A stretch of 64,000 nt of DNA from GBS-DC sp037442365 (GCA_037442365.1 JBBIQK010000001.1:47161-111160), one strand, 5' to 3'. Positions 1 to 9,471 are shown, counted from the first letter of the stretch. Notes: a model not told the origin generated them from the letters alone. A program made the numbers and translations.

Positions 1-449
1 GCGCCCTTCAGCAACCCCGCATGGAGCAAGCCCAGAATCAGCAGCGCGACATTCAGCTCATCGGGGATAATGTAGTGCTGCAGGTCGATGAAAAAAATCG
101 CAATCAGCACGGACGCCGCCAGCGCGTACACCACAAACCGCAGCGGCGATTCGCCCACAATCAGCCACTGATGCCACAACCACGCCCACACGCCCGCGTT
201 CCACAACTCCACCAGAAAGTAGCGCAGGGGTATCGGCGCACGGCAATAGCGACACTTGCCGCCCTGCAGCAGGTAGCTGAGCAGGGGGAACAGGTCGCGC
301 ACGCCCAGCCGATGCCCGCACTTCGGGCAGTGCGAGGGGGGGAAGGCTATCGAAAGGTTTCGGGGCAGACGGTAGATGAGCACATTTAAAAAGCTCCCTA
401 CCGCCGCCCCGAACGCGACGCCGAACACAATGCTCCACGCAGGAAGCAT
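1..449 (-). CDS. pilD: Prepilin peptidase PilD, A24 family (3' end beyond window)
   Basis: Inner-membrane aspartic protease that removes the leader of type IV prepilins and N-methylates the mature N-terminus. The 149 visible residues begin with a membrane helix and a GSFLNVLIYRLP segment. They continue with a four-cysteine zinc site (C41/C44 and C66/C69) typical of bifunctional PilD, and reach the first catalytic aspartate region IDLQHYIIPDE (D122). The second aspartate motif (GxGD) would lie before base 1, so the gene is cut by the window edge, not broken. Its ATG shares one base with the pilC stop (TAATG), implying translational coupling. It would process the prepilins encoded at 38.5-43.2 kb. 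Confidence 0.93.
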   Translation of the reverse strand, partial: MLPAWSIVFGVAFGAAVGSFLNVLIYRLPRNLSIAFPPSHCPKCGHRLGVRDLFPLLSYLLQGGKCRYCRAPIPLRYFLVELWNAGVWAWLWHQWLIVGESPLRFVVYALAASVLIAIFFIDLQHYIIPDELNVALLILGLLHAGLLKG

Positions 450-1669
450 TACGACTGGTTCTGGCTGAGATTCGAGATGACCTCAATCATCGGCAGGAAC
501 ATCGAGATGACGATGAAGCCGACGATAAAGCCCAGTAACACAATCATCACCGGCTCAATCGCAGCGGTGAGACTGGCGATGGTCATCTCCACCTCGTTCT
601 CGTAGAAGTCGGCGATTTTGTTGAGCATGTGATCCAGCGAGCCCGACTCCTCGCCGACGCTGACCATATGGACGACCATCGGCGGGAACATCTTGCTGCG
701 CTGGAGCGGGTCGGCGATTTTCTCACCTTCGCGGATACGCGCGCGCGATTCGATCACGGCGTCCGAGACGACCGAGTTGCCCACGACGCCCGCGACAGTC
801 TCCATCGCCTGCAGTATCGGCACGCCCGACGCCAGCAGCGTGCCCATCGTGCGGCTGAAGCGCGCCATCACGATTTTGTGATGGAGCGGTCCGAACACGG
901 GCACGCGCAGTTTGACCCGGTCGGCGACGCGCCGCCCCACGCGCGTACTCACGAACAACTTGTACGCAATTAGTATCGCGACCACCGCGATAATCACCAC
1001 ATACCAGCGTTGCGTGAACAGCGCGCTCAGGTCAATCAGGAACTGCGTCGGCGCGGGCATCTCCTTGATGCCCAGCTCCTTGAACAGGCTGGCGAACTGC
1101 GGCACGAGCCACGAGACGAGGAAAATCACAATCCCGACCGCCGCCAGCAACACAATCACCGGGTAGGTCAGCGCGGAGCGGATTTTGCGGCGCAGCTCCA
1201 CATCCTTCTCAAGGAAGCCCGCGATGCGCTGGAGCGACTCTTCCAGCACGCCGCCGACCTCGCCCGCGCGGATCAGACCGATAATCAGCTGGCTGAACGC
1301 TTTCGGGTGGCGCGCCATCGAGCGGGAGAGGCTCTCGCCCGATTCGACGCGCGCAGACAGGTCCATCAGGATTTTGCGCAGGCGGGCGTTGTTGGTCTGC
1401 GCCTGCAGCACATCCAGACAGCGAATCAGCGACACGCCCGCGTCGAGCATCGTGGAGAACTGGCGGGCGAAGATGGCAAGGTCGCTCAGTTTCACGCGCC
1501 CGTAGCCGCCCGCAGGCACGCGCGGCGCCTTGCGGTCTTCGGACACCTCCAGCACCTGTAGCCCTTCCGCCTGAAGCCGCTTCTTCAGCTCTTCCGCGTT
1601 GGGCGCTTCTACCTTGCCTGAACGGGTCTGCCCGTTCGCGTCCCGAATCGTGTAGTTAAAGTACGGCAT
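449..1669 (-). CDS. pilC: Type IV pilus inner-membrane platform protein PilC
   Basis: 406 residues, the usual length for PilC/GspF. It anchors the PilB and PilT motors in the inner membrane and feeds pilin into the growing fibre. Two T2SSF domains are visible, starting near FARQFSTMLDAGVSL (67-81) and MARFSRTMGTLLASG (268-282). Membrane helices lie at about 168-190, 222-240 and 373-397. An AGGAGG ribosome site sits 9 nt before the ATG. The gene follows pilT by 21 nt and overlaps pilD by one base, so it is part of the pilB-pilT-pilC-pilD operon. Confidence 0.95.
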   Translation of the reverse strand: MPYFNYTIRDANGQTRSGKVEAPNAEELKKRLQAEGLQVLEVSEDRKAPRVPAGGYGRVKLSDLAIFARQFSTMLDAGVSLIRCLDVLQAQTNNARLRKILMDLSARVESGESLSRSMARHPKAFSQLIIGLIRAGEVGGVLEESLQRIAGFLEKDVELRRKIRSALTYPVIVLLAAVGIVIFLVSWLVPQFASLFKELGIKEMPAPTQFLIDLSALFTQRWYVVIIAVVAILIAYKLFVSTRVGRRVADRVKLRVPVFGPLHHKIVMARFSRTMGTLLASGVPILQAMETVAGVVGNSVVSDAVIESRARIREGEKIADPLQRSKMFPPMVVHMVSVGEESGSLDHMLNKIADFYENEVEMTIASLTAAIEPVMIVLLGFIVGFIVISMFLPMIEVISNLSQNQS

Positions 1670-1690
1670 GGTCGCTTGCCTCCTGAGTGT

Positions 1691-2896
1691 TTAGCGTCCG
1701 CGCGGGGGCTGTGCGCCCGGCGCGCCCGGCACACCGCCCGTGGGCGCAATCATCTTGCGCAGCTCGTCGGGGTTAATCGCTCGCGACATTGCCTCCTCAT
1801 AGGTCACCCAGCCCTTCACATACAGGTCGCGCAGCGACTGATCCATCGTCTGCATGCCCATCTGCCCGCTGGTTTGAATCATGGTGTGAATCTGGTGGGT
1901 CTTGTTCTCGCGGATGAGGTTGCGGATGGCGGGCGTGGCAATCATCACCTCGACGGCGGGCACGCGCCCCGGTTGACCCGCGCGCGGCAACAACTGCTGG
2001 CTGACAATCGCCTGCAGGTTGTTCGCCAGCTGAATGCGAATCTGCTCCTGTTGCCCCGGCGGGAACACATCGACGATACGGTCAATCGACTCGGCGGCGT
2101 TGTTCGTGTGGAGCGTGGCGAACACCAGGTGTCCCGTCTCGGCGGCGGTGATTGCCAGCTGGATGGTCTCCAGGTCGCGCATCTCGCCGACCAGAATCAC
2201 ATCGGGGTCTTCACGCAGCGCGGAGCGCAGCGCCGCCGCGAACGACTTGGTGTCCTGTCCCAGCTCGCGCTGGTTGATAATGCTGGAGCGGTGCTGGTGC
2301 AGGTACTCGATAGGGTCTTCAACGGTAATGATATGCACGCTGCGCTCGGTGTTAATCTGATTAATCATCGCCGCGAGCGAGGTGGACTTGCCTGACCCCG
2401 TGGGACCCGTCACCAGAATCAGTCCGCGCGGGCGGCGGGTGAGTTCTTCCAGCACAGGCGGCAGGTTCAGCTCGCGCACCGTCGGCACGCGGGCGGGAAT
2501 CAAACGGAACGCCGCCGCGACTGCACCCTTATCCTTGTACACATTCACGCGGAAGCGCGCGATTTTGTGCAGGCTGTACGAAAAGTCCAGCTCGTAATTG
2601 GTTTCGAACTTCTGGATTTGTTCGTCGGTCAGGATTTCGTACATCATGCGCTGGGTCTGGGTCGGCTGCGCTTTTTCGTAGTTGAGGCGTAGCAGCTGCC
2701 CATCCACGCGAATCACGGGCTCCACGAAGGGGCACAGGTGCAGGTCGGATGCGCCTTTCTCGGTCACGATGTAGAGCAGCTCGTCGATATGGGTATCTTC
2801 GAGGCTGCGCGGTTGCGCGACCGCGGGTTGTGCGGCAGGCGCTGTCGCCGCCCCGCCTCCGTGCGTCGGTGTGTTCGGCATCTGGTTCATTTGCAT
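1691..2896 (-). CDS. pilT: Twitching motility ATPase PilT
   Basis: Hexameric cytoplasmic ATPase that powers pilus retraction. Visible are the Walker A GPTGSGKS (164-171), Asp box EDPIEY (193-198), Walker B VILVGEMRD (233-241), His box ending TLHTNN (about 261-266), and the PilT-specific AIRNLIRE (323-330), which separates it from PilB/GspE. The first ~30 residues are a Pro/Ala-rich tail not seen in most PilT proteins. An AGGAGGT site precedes the first ATG by 11 nt; a second ATG two codons later is equally possible. It follows pilB by 23 nt, so extension and retraction motors are co-transcribed. Confidence 0.96.
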   Translation of the reverse strand: MQMNQMPNTPTHGGGAATAPAAQPAVAQPRSLEDTHIDELLYIVTEKGASDLHLCPFVEPVIRVDGQLLRLNYEKAQPTQTQRMMYEILTDEQIQKFETNYELDFSYSLHKIARFRVNVYKDKGAVAAAFRLIPARVPTVRELNLPPVLEELTRRPRGLILVTGPTGSGKSTSLAAMINQINTERSVHIITVEDPIEYLHQHRSSIINQRELGQDTKSFAAALRSALREDPDVILVGEMRDLETIQLAITAAETGHLVFATLHTNNAAESIDRIVDVFPPGQQEQIRIQLANNLQAIVSQQLLPRAGQPGRVPAVEVMIATPAIRNLIRENKTHQIHTMIQTSGQMGMQTMDQSLRDLYVKGWVTYEEAMSRAINPDELRKMIAPTGGVPGAPGAQPPRGR

Positions 2897-2919
2897 GGCT
2901 CGGTGAGACCTCCTGAGTA

Positions 2920-4683
2920 TTAATAGAATCCTGCGGTGAAGACCACGCGGCGTACCTCGTCGGGTGTGGTCAGCCCCTCGAGGACTTTGACCAGTCCGTC
3001 CTCGCGCAGCTCTTTCATGCCGTTCGCTTTGGCGGCTTCCTTGATGTCGGAGAGCGGCGCGCGGCGCACAATCAACTCGGCGATTTCAGCGTTGACCACC
3101 ATCAACTCGTAGATACCGACGCGCCCGGCGTAGCCGCGCCCGCGACAGTGGTCGCACCCGACGCCTTCCCAGATGGTGACCATCTGGTCGGGGTTCTCGA
3201 TCTGGAACCCGAAGGCGCGCAGGTCGGCGGCGGGGATTTCGCGCGGCTCCTTGCAGTGCTGACACACGCGGCGCGCGAGGCGCTGCGCCATTACGCCCGT
3301 GACGGTCGCTGCAATCAGGTACGGCTCCACGCCCATGTCCACCATACGAATCACGGCGGAGGGCGCGTCGTTCGTGTGCAGCGTCGACAGCACCAGGTGT
3401 CCCGTCAGCGAGGCTTCAATTGCAATCTCCGCCGTCTCCAGGTCGCGCATCTCGCCGACCATGATGATGTCGGGGTCCTGACGCAGGAACGCACGCAGCG
3501 CACTCGCGAAGGTCAAACCCGCCTTGCGGTTCACCTGCACCTGCGAGATTCCCGGCAACTGGTACTCAATCGGGTCTTCAATCGTCAAGATGTTCTTTTC
3601 GACGGAGTTCAGTTTGTGGAGTACCGAATACTGGGTAGTCGTTTTGCCCGACCCTGTGGGACCGGTGGACAGCACCATGCCCTGCGGCTGGATGACCAGC
3701 TCTTCGAGGCGCGCCTGTGTTTCGGGGGTGAATCCGAGCTTGTTGAGTCCCAGCAACACACTGGTCTTGTCCAGAATACGCATGACGATTTTCTCGCCGT
3801 GCGGGGTCGGGATGGACGAGACGCGCAAGTCGTAGTCTTTGTTCTGGTAGCGGATGGGGATACGCCCGTCCTGCGGCAGGCGTTTCTCGGCGATGTTCAT
3901 CTCCGCCATGATTTTGTAGCGGGAGATGAGCGGCGCCTGCACATATTTGGGCAGGGAGAGCGCTTCGTGCAACACGCCGTCGATTCGGTAGCGGATGCGC
4001 AGATTGCGGATTTGCGGTTCGACATGGATATCGCTGGCGCGTTCGTTGATGGCTTGCTGGATGATGGTGTTCGCCACGCGCACGATGGGACCTTCTTCGG
4101 CTTCGCGCAGCACGGCTTTTTCGTCGTCTTCGGCGTCGCCGCGCGCGCTATAGGCGGCGATGTCGGTCATCACGCTGCCGCGCAGGTCGGCAGGGCGCGC
4201 GGGCGCGTTGCCGTCCCCCGGCGCCGCCGGCGCGCCTTCGCCCGCCGCCGAGCCGCCGTATGCCTTGCGAATGGCGTCCTCAATCGCGCCGGGCGCGGCA
4301 ATCACCGGGCGCACCGTGCAGCGCGAGTTGACACGCACATCGTCTATCGCCATCACATTGCTGGGGTCCGACATCGCCAGATAGAGGATGTTGCCGTCTT
4401 TTTTCACGGGGATCACATTGTAGCGCTTGGCGATATGCTCTTTGACCACATTGAGCGCGGACGGCTCCGGCTGCACACGGTCCAGATCCACAAACGGCAT
4501 CCCCAGCTCGAACGCTTTCGCCTCATAAGCGTCGCGCTCGCTCACCAGCGTCTGGTCGAGAAAAATCTGAATCAGCTCTTTGCCCGTTGACTGTTGCACA
4601 CGGCGAGCGTCTTCCAGCTGCTCTTGCGTGATGAGACCCTTCTCCAGCAGATATTCGCCTGCTGTTCTGCGTGTCATAGCCAT
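2920..4683 (-). CDS. pilB: Type IV pilus extension ATPase PilB
   Basis: 587-residue GspE/PilB-family ATPase that drives pilin polymerisation. An N-terminal MshEN-type domain (about 1-145; this family can bind c-di-GMP) is followed by a low-complexity Ala/Pro linker (146-170) and the motor. The motor has Walker A GPTGSGKTTT (341-350), Asp box IEDPIEY (about 368-374), Walker B IIMVGEMRD (406-414), and a zinc-binding Cys quartet at C474/C477 and C510/C513. It is first in the operon, downstream of a divergent promoter region with a minus-strand TATAAT at 4731-4736. A weak GGAG site lies ahead of the ATG; a second ATG is two codons in. Confidence 0.96.
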   Translation of the reverse strand: MAMTRRTAGEYLLEKGLITQEQLEDARRVQQSTGKELIQIFLDQTLVSERDAYEAKAFELGMPFVDLDRVQPEPSALNVVKEHIAKRYNVIPVKKDGNILYLAMSDPSNVMAIDDVRVNSRCTVRPVIAAPGAIEDAIRKAYGGSAAGEGAPAAPGDGNAPARPADLRGSVMTDIAAYSARGDAEDDEKAVLREAEEGPIVRVANTIIQQAINERASDIHVEPQIRNLRIRYRIDGVLHEALSLPKYVQAPLISRYKIMAEMNIAEKRLPQDGRIPIRYQNKDYDLRVSSIPTPHGEKIVMRILDKTSVLLGLNKLGFTPETQARLEELVIQPQGMVLSTGPTGSGKTTTQYSVLHKLNSVEKNILTIEDPIEYQLPGISQVQVNRKAGLTFASALRAFLRQDPDIIMVGEMRDLETAEIAIEASLTGHLVLSTLHTNDAPSAVIRMVDMGVEPYLIAATVTGVMAQRLARRVCQHCKEPREIPAADLRAFGFQIENPDQMVTIWEGVGCDHCRGRGYAGRVGIYELMVVNAEIAELIVRRAPLSDIKEAAKANGMKELREDGLVKVLEGLTTPDEVRRVVFTAGFY

Positions 4684-4730
4684 TGGTTATCACTCCTACC
4701 CATATAGTCCCTGCCGCTCGTATGCGTACA

Positions 4731-4736
4731 ATTATA
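4731..4736 (-). promoter_or_regulatory. -10 box for the pilB-pilT-pilC-pilD operon
   Basis: A perfect TATAAT on the minus strand, about 47 nt before the pilB start. No convincing -35 hexamer is visible at the usual spacing. It lies back to back with the plus-strand TATAAT at 4759-4764. Confidence 0.6.
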
Positions 4737-4758
4737 GCACATCCGCACGAGCGTATGG

Positions 4759-4764
4759 TATAAT
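4759..4764 (+). promoter_or_regulatory. -10 box for the secreted protein gene at 4810
   Basis: TATAAT preceded by GG (GGTATAAT), 45 nt before the start codon. No clear -35. Divergent with the pilB promoter. Confidence 0.6.
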
Positions 4765-4809
4765 CTTCTGCGAGCGGGACTCGATTCCTGCCGATTTGGA
4801 AGGAGGCGT

Positions 4810-5607
4810 ATGAAAATGCGAACGCTGTGGTTGGTGGGATTGGCGGCGGTTGTGTCGCTGGGCAGTGCGCAGACGCGCACGCAACGCGGCGCGACTAAGC
4901 AAGAAGATGGGCGCGTTCCGATTGCGCAGGCGGCGCAGGAACTCGCGCAAAAATTTAAGGTACAGATTGTGGTGGACCCTGCGCTGACTCTGCGGGTGAA
5001 CCCACCGCAGGCGGACGACCTGGAGCGCGCGCTCGACGAAATGACGACGCAGGCGCGCGATGTGGTCTGGCGCAAGGTCTACACCAACAAAGTGCTGGGC
5101 GCCGAGCCAAACGCCGAACAGATTCTGAGCGCGGTGCGCGCGCTTATCACCATCGAACTGGGCGGGGTGATGGTGGTCAATCCGCGCGCGGCGACGCTCA
5201 ACTCGTTCGTGGCGAACTATCCCGCGCCGCCTGACCTGGAGAACACGCTGGAGCAGATGCAGCCGCCGTTCAGCGCGAAGCCCGTGTATGTGATTCTGAA
5301 CCCCAAGCCGCAGGGGGCGACCGCTCTGCGCGGTTCCAAAACGGAACAGTTCGCCCAGATGCAGCAGCAGCTGATGGACCTGCTCGCGAAGATGAGTCCC
5401 GAAGAGCGCCAGCAGGCGTTGCAATCGGCGATGAGCATGTGGATGAACGCCGACCCGAACCTGCGCAACCAGATGATTTTTGAAGGCATGCGCATGTCGT
5501 TCGAATACTGGCAGACCCTCTCGCCTGAGCAGCAGCGCGAAATGATGGAGATGGGACGCAAGTTCTTCGAGCAGTATTTCGGCGGCGGTGGAATGCCCGA
5601 CCTCTGA
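4810..5607 (+). CDS. Secreted protein of unknown function with an STN/secretin-N0-like segment
   Basis: 265 residues. A Sec signal peptide (about 1-21, ending GSAQ) makes it exported. Residues ~35-85 (VPIAQAAQELAQKFKVQIVV and onward) have the spacing of STN/secretin N0 modules, but this is a weak resemblance. The second half is rich in Gln, Met and Glu (for example MSPEERQQALQSAMSM), predicted helical, ending in a glycine-rich tail. A GGAAGGAGG ribosome site precedes the ATG. Its promoter is divergent from the pilus motor operon, so a periplasmic role linked to pili is possible but only inferred from position. No enzyme motif is visible. Confidence 0.75.
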   Translation: MKMRTLWLVGLAAVVSLGSAQTRTQRGATKQEDGRVPIAQAAQELAQKFKVQIVVDPALTLRVNPPQADDLERALDEMTTQARDVVWRKVYTNKVLGAEPNAEQILSAVRALITIELGGVMVVNPRAATLNSFVANYPAPPDLENTLEQMQPPFSAKPVYVILNPKPQGATALRGSKTEQFAQMQQQLMDLLAKMSPEERQQALQSAMSMWMNADPNLRNQMIFEGMRMSFEYWQTLSPEQQREMMEMGRKFFEQYFGGGGMPDL

Positions 5608-5623
5608 AAGCCCCTTTAAAAAT

Positions 5624-5652
5624 GAGGGGGCGCAAATCGCTTGCGCTCCCTC
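5624..5652 (-). terminator. Hairpin terminator between convergent genes
   Basis: A 12-bp stem with one mismatch (5624-5635 pairing with 5641-5652) around a 5-nt loop. On the minus strand the stem is followed by ATTTTTAAA, fitting a rho-independent terminator for the transporter gene ending at 5714. On the plus strand no T-run follows, though it may still stop the 4810 gene. Confidence 0.6.
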
Positions 5653-5713
5653 TGTATCTCCTGCCCACAAGCATGTTTCTCGCAACAGATACCCTCTTTT
5701 CAGCAGGTAGTGC

Positions 5714-7165
5714 TTAGGGAATCCCAAGCCCCCAGCGCGCGGTGGTGAGCGCAATCAGCACCACAACGCCAATACAGAACAGATTCAGCGCCAGTCCTGC
5801 CCGCGCCATTTCGGCGATGCGTATCTCGCCTGAGGCGAACACAATCGCGTTGGGTGGCGTCGCCACAGGCAACATAAACGCCGCCGACGCGCTCACGGCG
5901 ACGGGGATCGTCAGCAGGCGCGGGTCGATGCCCAGCCCGACCGCCGCCGCGCCCACCACGGGCAGAAAGGTCGCCGTCGTCGCCGTGTTGGAGGTCAGCT
6001 CCGTCAGGAAGATAATCAGCGTCGCCACCGCCAGCACAATGAGCCACACGGGCAGCGCGCCCAGCCCCTGCACACTCGCGCCAATCGCCTTCGCCAGCCC
6101 CGTGCTTTCGAACGCGCCCGCCAGCGCCAGCCCACCCCCAAACAAAATCAACACGCCCCACGGCAGACTCTCCGCCGTGCGCCAGTCCAGAATCGGCTTG
6201 TAGGGCGTGCGGGAGGCGGGCAGCAGAAAAAGCGTTAGCGCCGCGCTCATCGCCACAAACGAATCGGAAAGCGCGATGCCCAACTGCTTGCCGACCCACT
6301 CGCGCGCCAGCCAACCCGCCACCGCATACGCGAACACGCCCGCCACACACCGCTCGGCAAGGCTCCAGCGCGTGCGCGAGTCGAGCTGGCTCACGAGCGA
6401 CTCGCGCAGGACGCCGAAATTCAGGTTTTTTGCAGAAAATTGCACTTTTGTGAGCCACACCCATGTGAAGGGCAGCATCAGCCCCACGAACGGCAGCCCG
6501 ACGCTGAGCCAGTTGAGCATGTTCAGCGAGTAGTTGTAGTTGTCGCGCAGAAAGCCCGCCAGCAGCGCATTCGGCGCGGTGCCAATCAGCGTGCCCACCC
6601 CGCCGATGGACGCCGAGTACGCCACGCCCAGCATCAGCGCAAGCGCGAAGTTGTGCGCCGCCTCCTTCCCACAGGCGCGCCGCACCCACTCCACCACCGA
6701 CAGCGCGACGGCGAACATCATCATAGTCGTTGAGGTGTTGTTGATCCACATCGAGGTGAACGCCGTCGCCGCCATAAAACCCGCGACCATCCCGCCCGGC
6801 GTGCGCCCCAGCCGCTTCACAATCCCCAGCGCGAGCCGCTCGTGCAGCCCCGACTGTTGCATCCCCTGCGCGATGATAAACCCACCCAGAAACAGGAACA
6901 CGATAGGGTCTGCGTAGCGAGCAGCGACCTGCTTCTCGTCGGCGATTCCCACCAGCGGCATCCACACCAGCGGCAGCAGCGCAGTCGCCGGGATGGGCGC
7001 GCACTCCGTGAACCACCAGAGCGCCATCCACAGCGTCAGCCCCACCAGCCGCCACGCCTCAGGGGTCAGCGATTCGGGAGGGGGAACCAGCAGCGGCGCA
7101 ACACCCAGCAGCGGACCGACGGCAATCGCAATCCCACGCAGGGCGACAGCAGAGGCGCGTCTCAT
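5714..7165 (-). CDS. DASS/SLC13-family Na+-coupled anion (dicarboxylate/sulfate) symporter
   Basis: 483-residue inner-membrane transporter. Two copies of the substrate/sodium motif are visible: INNTSTT (141-147) and SNTATT in the second half, matching the paired SNT motifs of VcINDY-type carriers. An early TECAPIPATALLPL segment is also typical. The substrate cannot be assigned: members carry C4-dicarboxylates, citrate, sulfate or phosphate. The ATG at 7165 was chosen because it lies 29 nt after the cdsA stop and begins a natural hydrophobic N-terminus; a longer in-frame start at 7228 would overlap cdsA. It is the last gene of the NfeD-cdsA-transporter operon. Confidence 0.88.
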   Translation of the reverse strand: MRRASAVALRGIAIAVGPLLGVAPLLVPPPESLTPEAWRLVGLTLWMALWWFTECAPIPATALLPLVWMPLVGIADEKQVAARYADPIVFLFLGGFIIAQGMQQSGLHERLALGIVKRLGRTPGGMVAGFMAATAFTSMWINNTSTTMMMFAVALSVVEWVRRACGKEAAHNFALALMLGVAYSASIGGVGTLIGTAPNALLAGFLRDNYNYSLNMLNWLSVGLPFVGLMLPFTWVWLTKVQFSAKNLNFGVLRESLVSQLDSRTRWSLAERCVAGVFAYAVAGWLAREWVGKQLGIALSDSFVAMSAALTLFLLPASRTPYKPILDWRTAESLPWGVLILFGGGLALAGAFESTGLAKAIGASVQGLGALPVWLIVLAVATLIIFLTELTSNTATTATFLPVVGAAAVGLGIDPRLLTIPVAVSASAAFMLPVATPPNAIVFASGEIRIAEMARAGLALNLFCIGVVVLIALTTARWGLGIP

Positions 7166-7194
7166 CGCCCCTGCAGGTTCGGCGCAGTGGCTAT

Positions 7195-8034
7195 CTATCC
7201 TGCCATCTGCGCCACCCACCACACCCACGGTGCGCTGAACAGGAAGCTATCGAACCGATCCAGCACGCCGCCGTGTCCGGGCAGAATGCCGCCCGAATCT
7301 TTCACGCCGACCGCCCGCTTGAGCGCAGATTCGAACAAATCGCCCAGCTGCCCCAGCACGCCGACGCCCAGCCCGCCCGCAATCGCCCAACCGCCGGGCA
7401 GCCCCAGCGCAACCCCACCCTGCCAGCCCACCAGTAGACAAAGTATAAGATTGGCCGCGGCGCCTTCCACTGTCTTGGCAGGGCTAAGTTTCGGCGCGAG
7501 CTTGCGCTTGCCGATGGCTCTGCCCACAAAGTACGCGCCAGAATCGCCTAACCAGAGCATCGCGAGCAACCACAGCGCCCACAGCGCGCCGCGCTCCACC
7601 TGCCAGCCCCACAGCGACGCAGGCGCATCGTCGCCCCGTAGCAGTACGCCAAAGCTAAACAGCCAGCCGATGAAGAGCATTCCGAAGACGCCATAACCGA
7701 TGTTCGGGGCAATCGCGAGGCTCCTGCCCTGCCACGCACGCGCCAGCTCGTACACAGAAGCCAGTGCGAGCGCACTCAAAAGCGGGGTTGTCAGGCTCAT
7801 TTGCGGAAACATCCAGCTCAGCAACGGCAGCGACGCGCCTGTCATCAGCAGAATCATGTTCGGATGGGGCTGGGGAACCCACGATGAATGCCGATAGAGC
7901 TGGCGATACTCCAGCGACGCCACAAGCGCCAGCAGGCTCAACGCGCACGCCATCACCCCCCCGCCGGGCGTAAACACCACCGCCAGCGCCAGCGGGATCC
8001 CCACCAGAGCGGTCAGCAGGCGCGTGCGCAACAT
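7195..8034 (-). CDS. cdsA: Phosphatidate cytidylyltransferase CdsA
   Basis: 279-residue multi-pass membrane enzyme that makes CDP-diacylglycerol from phosphatidate and CTP, the branch point of phospholipid synthesis. The family signature is complete: S236 through LKR, KDSGG, LPGHGG and LDRFD (236-262). The upstream conserved GDSGAYFVGRAIGKRKLAP (163-181) supplies metal-binding acid residues. Its ATG overlaps the preceding stop by one base (TGATG), so it is translationally coupled to the NfeD-type gene. It is not in the common frr-uppS-cdsA arrangement. Confidence 0.95.
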   Translation of the reverse strand: MLRTRLLTALVGIPLALAVVFTPGGGVMACALSLLALVASLEYRQLYRHSSWVPQPHPNMILLMTGASLPLLSWMFPQMSLTTPLLSALALASVYELARAWQGRSLAIAPNIGYGVFGMLFIGWLFSFGVLLRGDDAPASLWGWQVERGALWALWLLAMLWLGDSGAYFVGRAIGKRKLAPKLSPAKTVEGAAANLILCLLVGWQGGVALGLPGGWAIAGGLGVGVLGQLGDLFESALKRAVGVKDSGGILPGHGGVLDRFDSFLFSAPWVWWVAQMAG

Positions 8035-9365
8035 CAGGCGCGCGCCGACTCCCGTTCCTCAGCGGTCGGCGCTGGCGACGGTTGCCAGCGCACATAGAGC
8101 GTCAATCCGTCCACGCGATCCACCTGCACATATTCCCCTGCCTCAATCGGCGGGTCGAGCGCAATCGCGCGCCAGAGCGTGCCGTCCACAAACACCATCC
8201 CTTCAGGCTCCAGCTTCGTGCGCGCGCGCCCAATCATCCCCACCAGCCGCTCCTGCCCGCTCACCTTGCGACGGAACTGCGCCCGAATGCCCGAATACGC
8301 CACGAACAGGAACGCCGCGCCCGTCAGCGCAGTCATCGAGCCAATCAGCCAGAAGCTCACCCGAAACACCGGCGAATCGGACTGGAACAGGATAATCGAG
8401 CCGATGGTGAACGAGACCAGCGCGCCCGCCGTCAGCACCCCGTGTGAGGTGGTGAACAGCTCCGCCACGAACAGCACGAACGCCAGCAGAATCAGCGCGA
8501 CGCCCAGCGCGTTCACGGGCAGCACCGACGCCGCATACAGCGCCAGCAACAGCGCAATCGCGCCAATCACCCCCGGAAAGGTCGCGCCCGGGTTCTGCAG
8601 CTCGCCCAGAATGCCGTAAATCGCCAGCAGCATCAGGATATAAAACACATTCGGGTGCGCGAGGAACATCAGCAGCGACTCGCGCCAGTTTTTGGGGATT
8701 TCCTGAAACGGCGCGTCTTTGGTGCGGAGCGTGACGGTCTTGTCGCCCGCGACCTTCACGGTGCGCCCATCGATCTGAACCAGCAAATCCTGTGTGCTAT
8801 TCGCCACAACATCGATCACTTTATTGCGCAGGGCTTCCTGCTCTGTGATGGAGGCGGCTTCCGTGACGGCTTTCACCACCCAGTCTTTATTGCGCCCGCG
8901 CTGCTCGGCGATGGTCTTGGCGTAGGCGATGGTGTCGTTCATCACCTTGCGCCGCAGGTCTTTGGGGATGTCTCCTCCATCGCCGGAGATGGGCGTCGCC
9001 GCGCCGATGTTGGTGCCCGGCGCCATCGCGGCGACATTCGCCGCAACCGTGATGAACACCCCTGCCGAACCCGCCCGCGCTCCCGACGGATAGACATACA
9101 CAATCACGGGGATAGGGCTGTTGAGCAAAGTGGTGGTGATATCGCGCGTCGCCTGCAACTCGCCGCCGGGCGTATCCAGCAGCACGACAAACGCGCCCGC
9201 ATTCGCCTTCACCGCGTCCGCATGCGCCCGCATCAGGAAATCCGCCGACGCGCGATGCACAATCTCTTTGAACTGGATGTAGTACACCGGGCGCGTCGCC
9301 TGCTGCGCCCACGCCGCGAGACTCAAAAGCCCCCAGAGAATCACCCACCAGAATCGTCGCGCCAT
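8034..9365 (-). CDS. NfeD/ClpP-class membrane serine protease (SppA-like)
   Basis: 443 residues: signal peptide (1-21), a ClpP-fold protease domain, about five to six membrane helices and a C-terminal OB-fold NfeD domain (last ~60 residues). The Ser/Lys dyad of the archaeal PH1510 type is visible as S100 in GARAGSAG and K150 in IAYAKTIAEQRG. Long-form NfeD proteins are thought to act on membrane proteins such as stomatin. Start ATG 9365 was chosen because the signal peptide begins there; a TATAAT ends only 7 nt upstream, suggesting a leaderless mRNA. An alternative ATG is at 9374, inside the -10 box. Confidence 0.88.
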   Translation of the reverse strand: MARRFWWVILWGLLSLAAWAQQATRPVYYIQFKEIVHRASADFLMRAHADAVKANAGAFVVLLDTPGGELQATRDITTTLLNSPIPVIVYVYPSGARAGSAGVFITVAANVAAMAPGTNIGAATPISGDGGDIPKDLRRKVMNDTIAYAKTIAEQRGRNKDWVVKAVTEAASITEQEALRNKVIDVVANSTQDLLVQIDGRTVKVAGDKTVTLRTKDAPFQEIPKNWRESLLMFLAHPNVFYILMLLAIYGILGELQNPGATFPGVIGAIALLLALYAASVLPVNALGVALILLAFVLFVAELFTTSHGVLTAGALVSFTIGSIILFQSDSPVFRVSFWLIGSMTALTGAAFLFVAYSGIRAQFRRKVSGQERLVGMIGRARTKLEPEGMVFVDGTLWRAIALDPPIEAGEYVQVDRVDGLTLYVRWQPSPAPTAEERESARA

Positions 9366-9372
9366 ACTCTGC

Positions 9373-9378
9373 ATTATA
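9373..9378 (-). promoter_or_regulatory. -10 box giving a probable leaderless NfeD-type mRNA
   Basis: GGTATAAT on the minus strand, with 7 nt between its last base and the ATG at 9365, so a transcript would start at or beside the initiation codon. No Shine-Dalgarno site fits in the gap. Confidence 0.6.
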
Positions 9379-9471
9379 CCTGAAAACGGGTATCCTATTC
9401 CCTGTGGTGGAACAATTTCTCGCGCACTTGCCGACAATAGCAGTATGCTTAGGGAGGCGAAGTTAGGGACG

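Noticed and set aside
3148..4590. 480-codon open frame opposite pilB
   Set aside because: His/Arg-rich shadow of a GC-rich gene; pilB has full family motifs.
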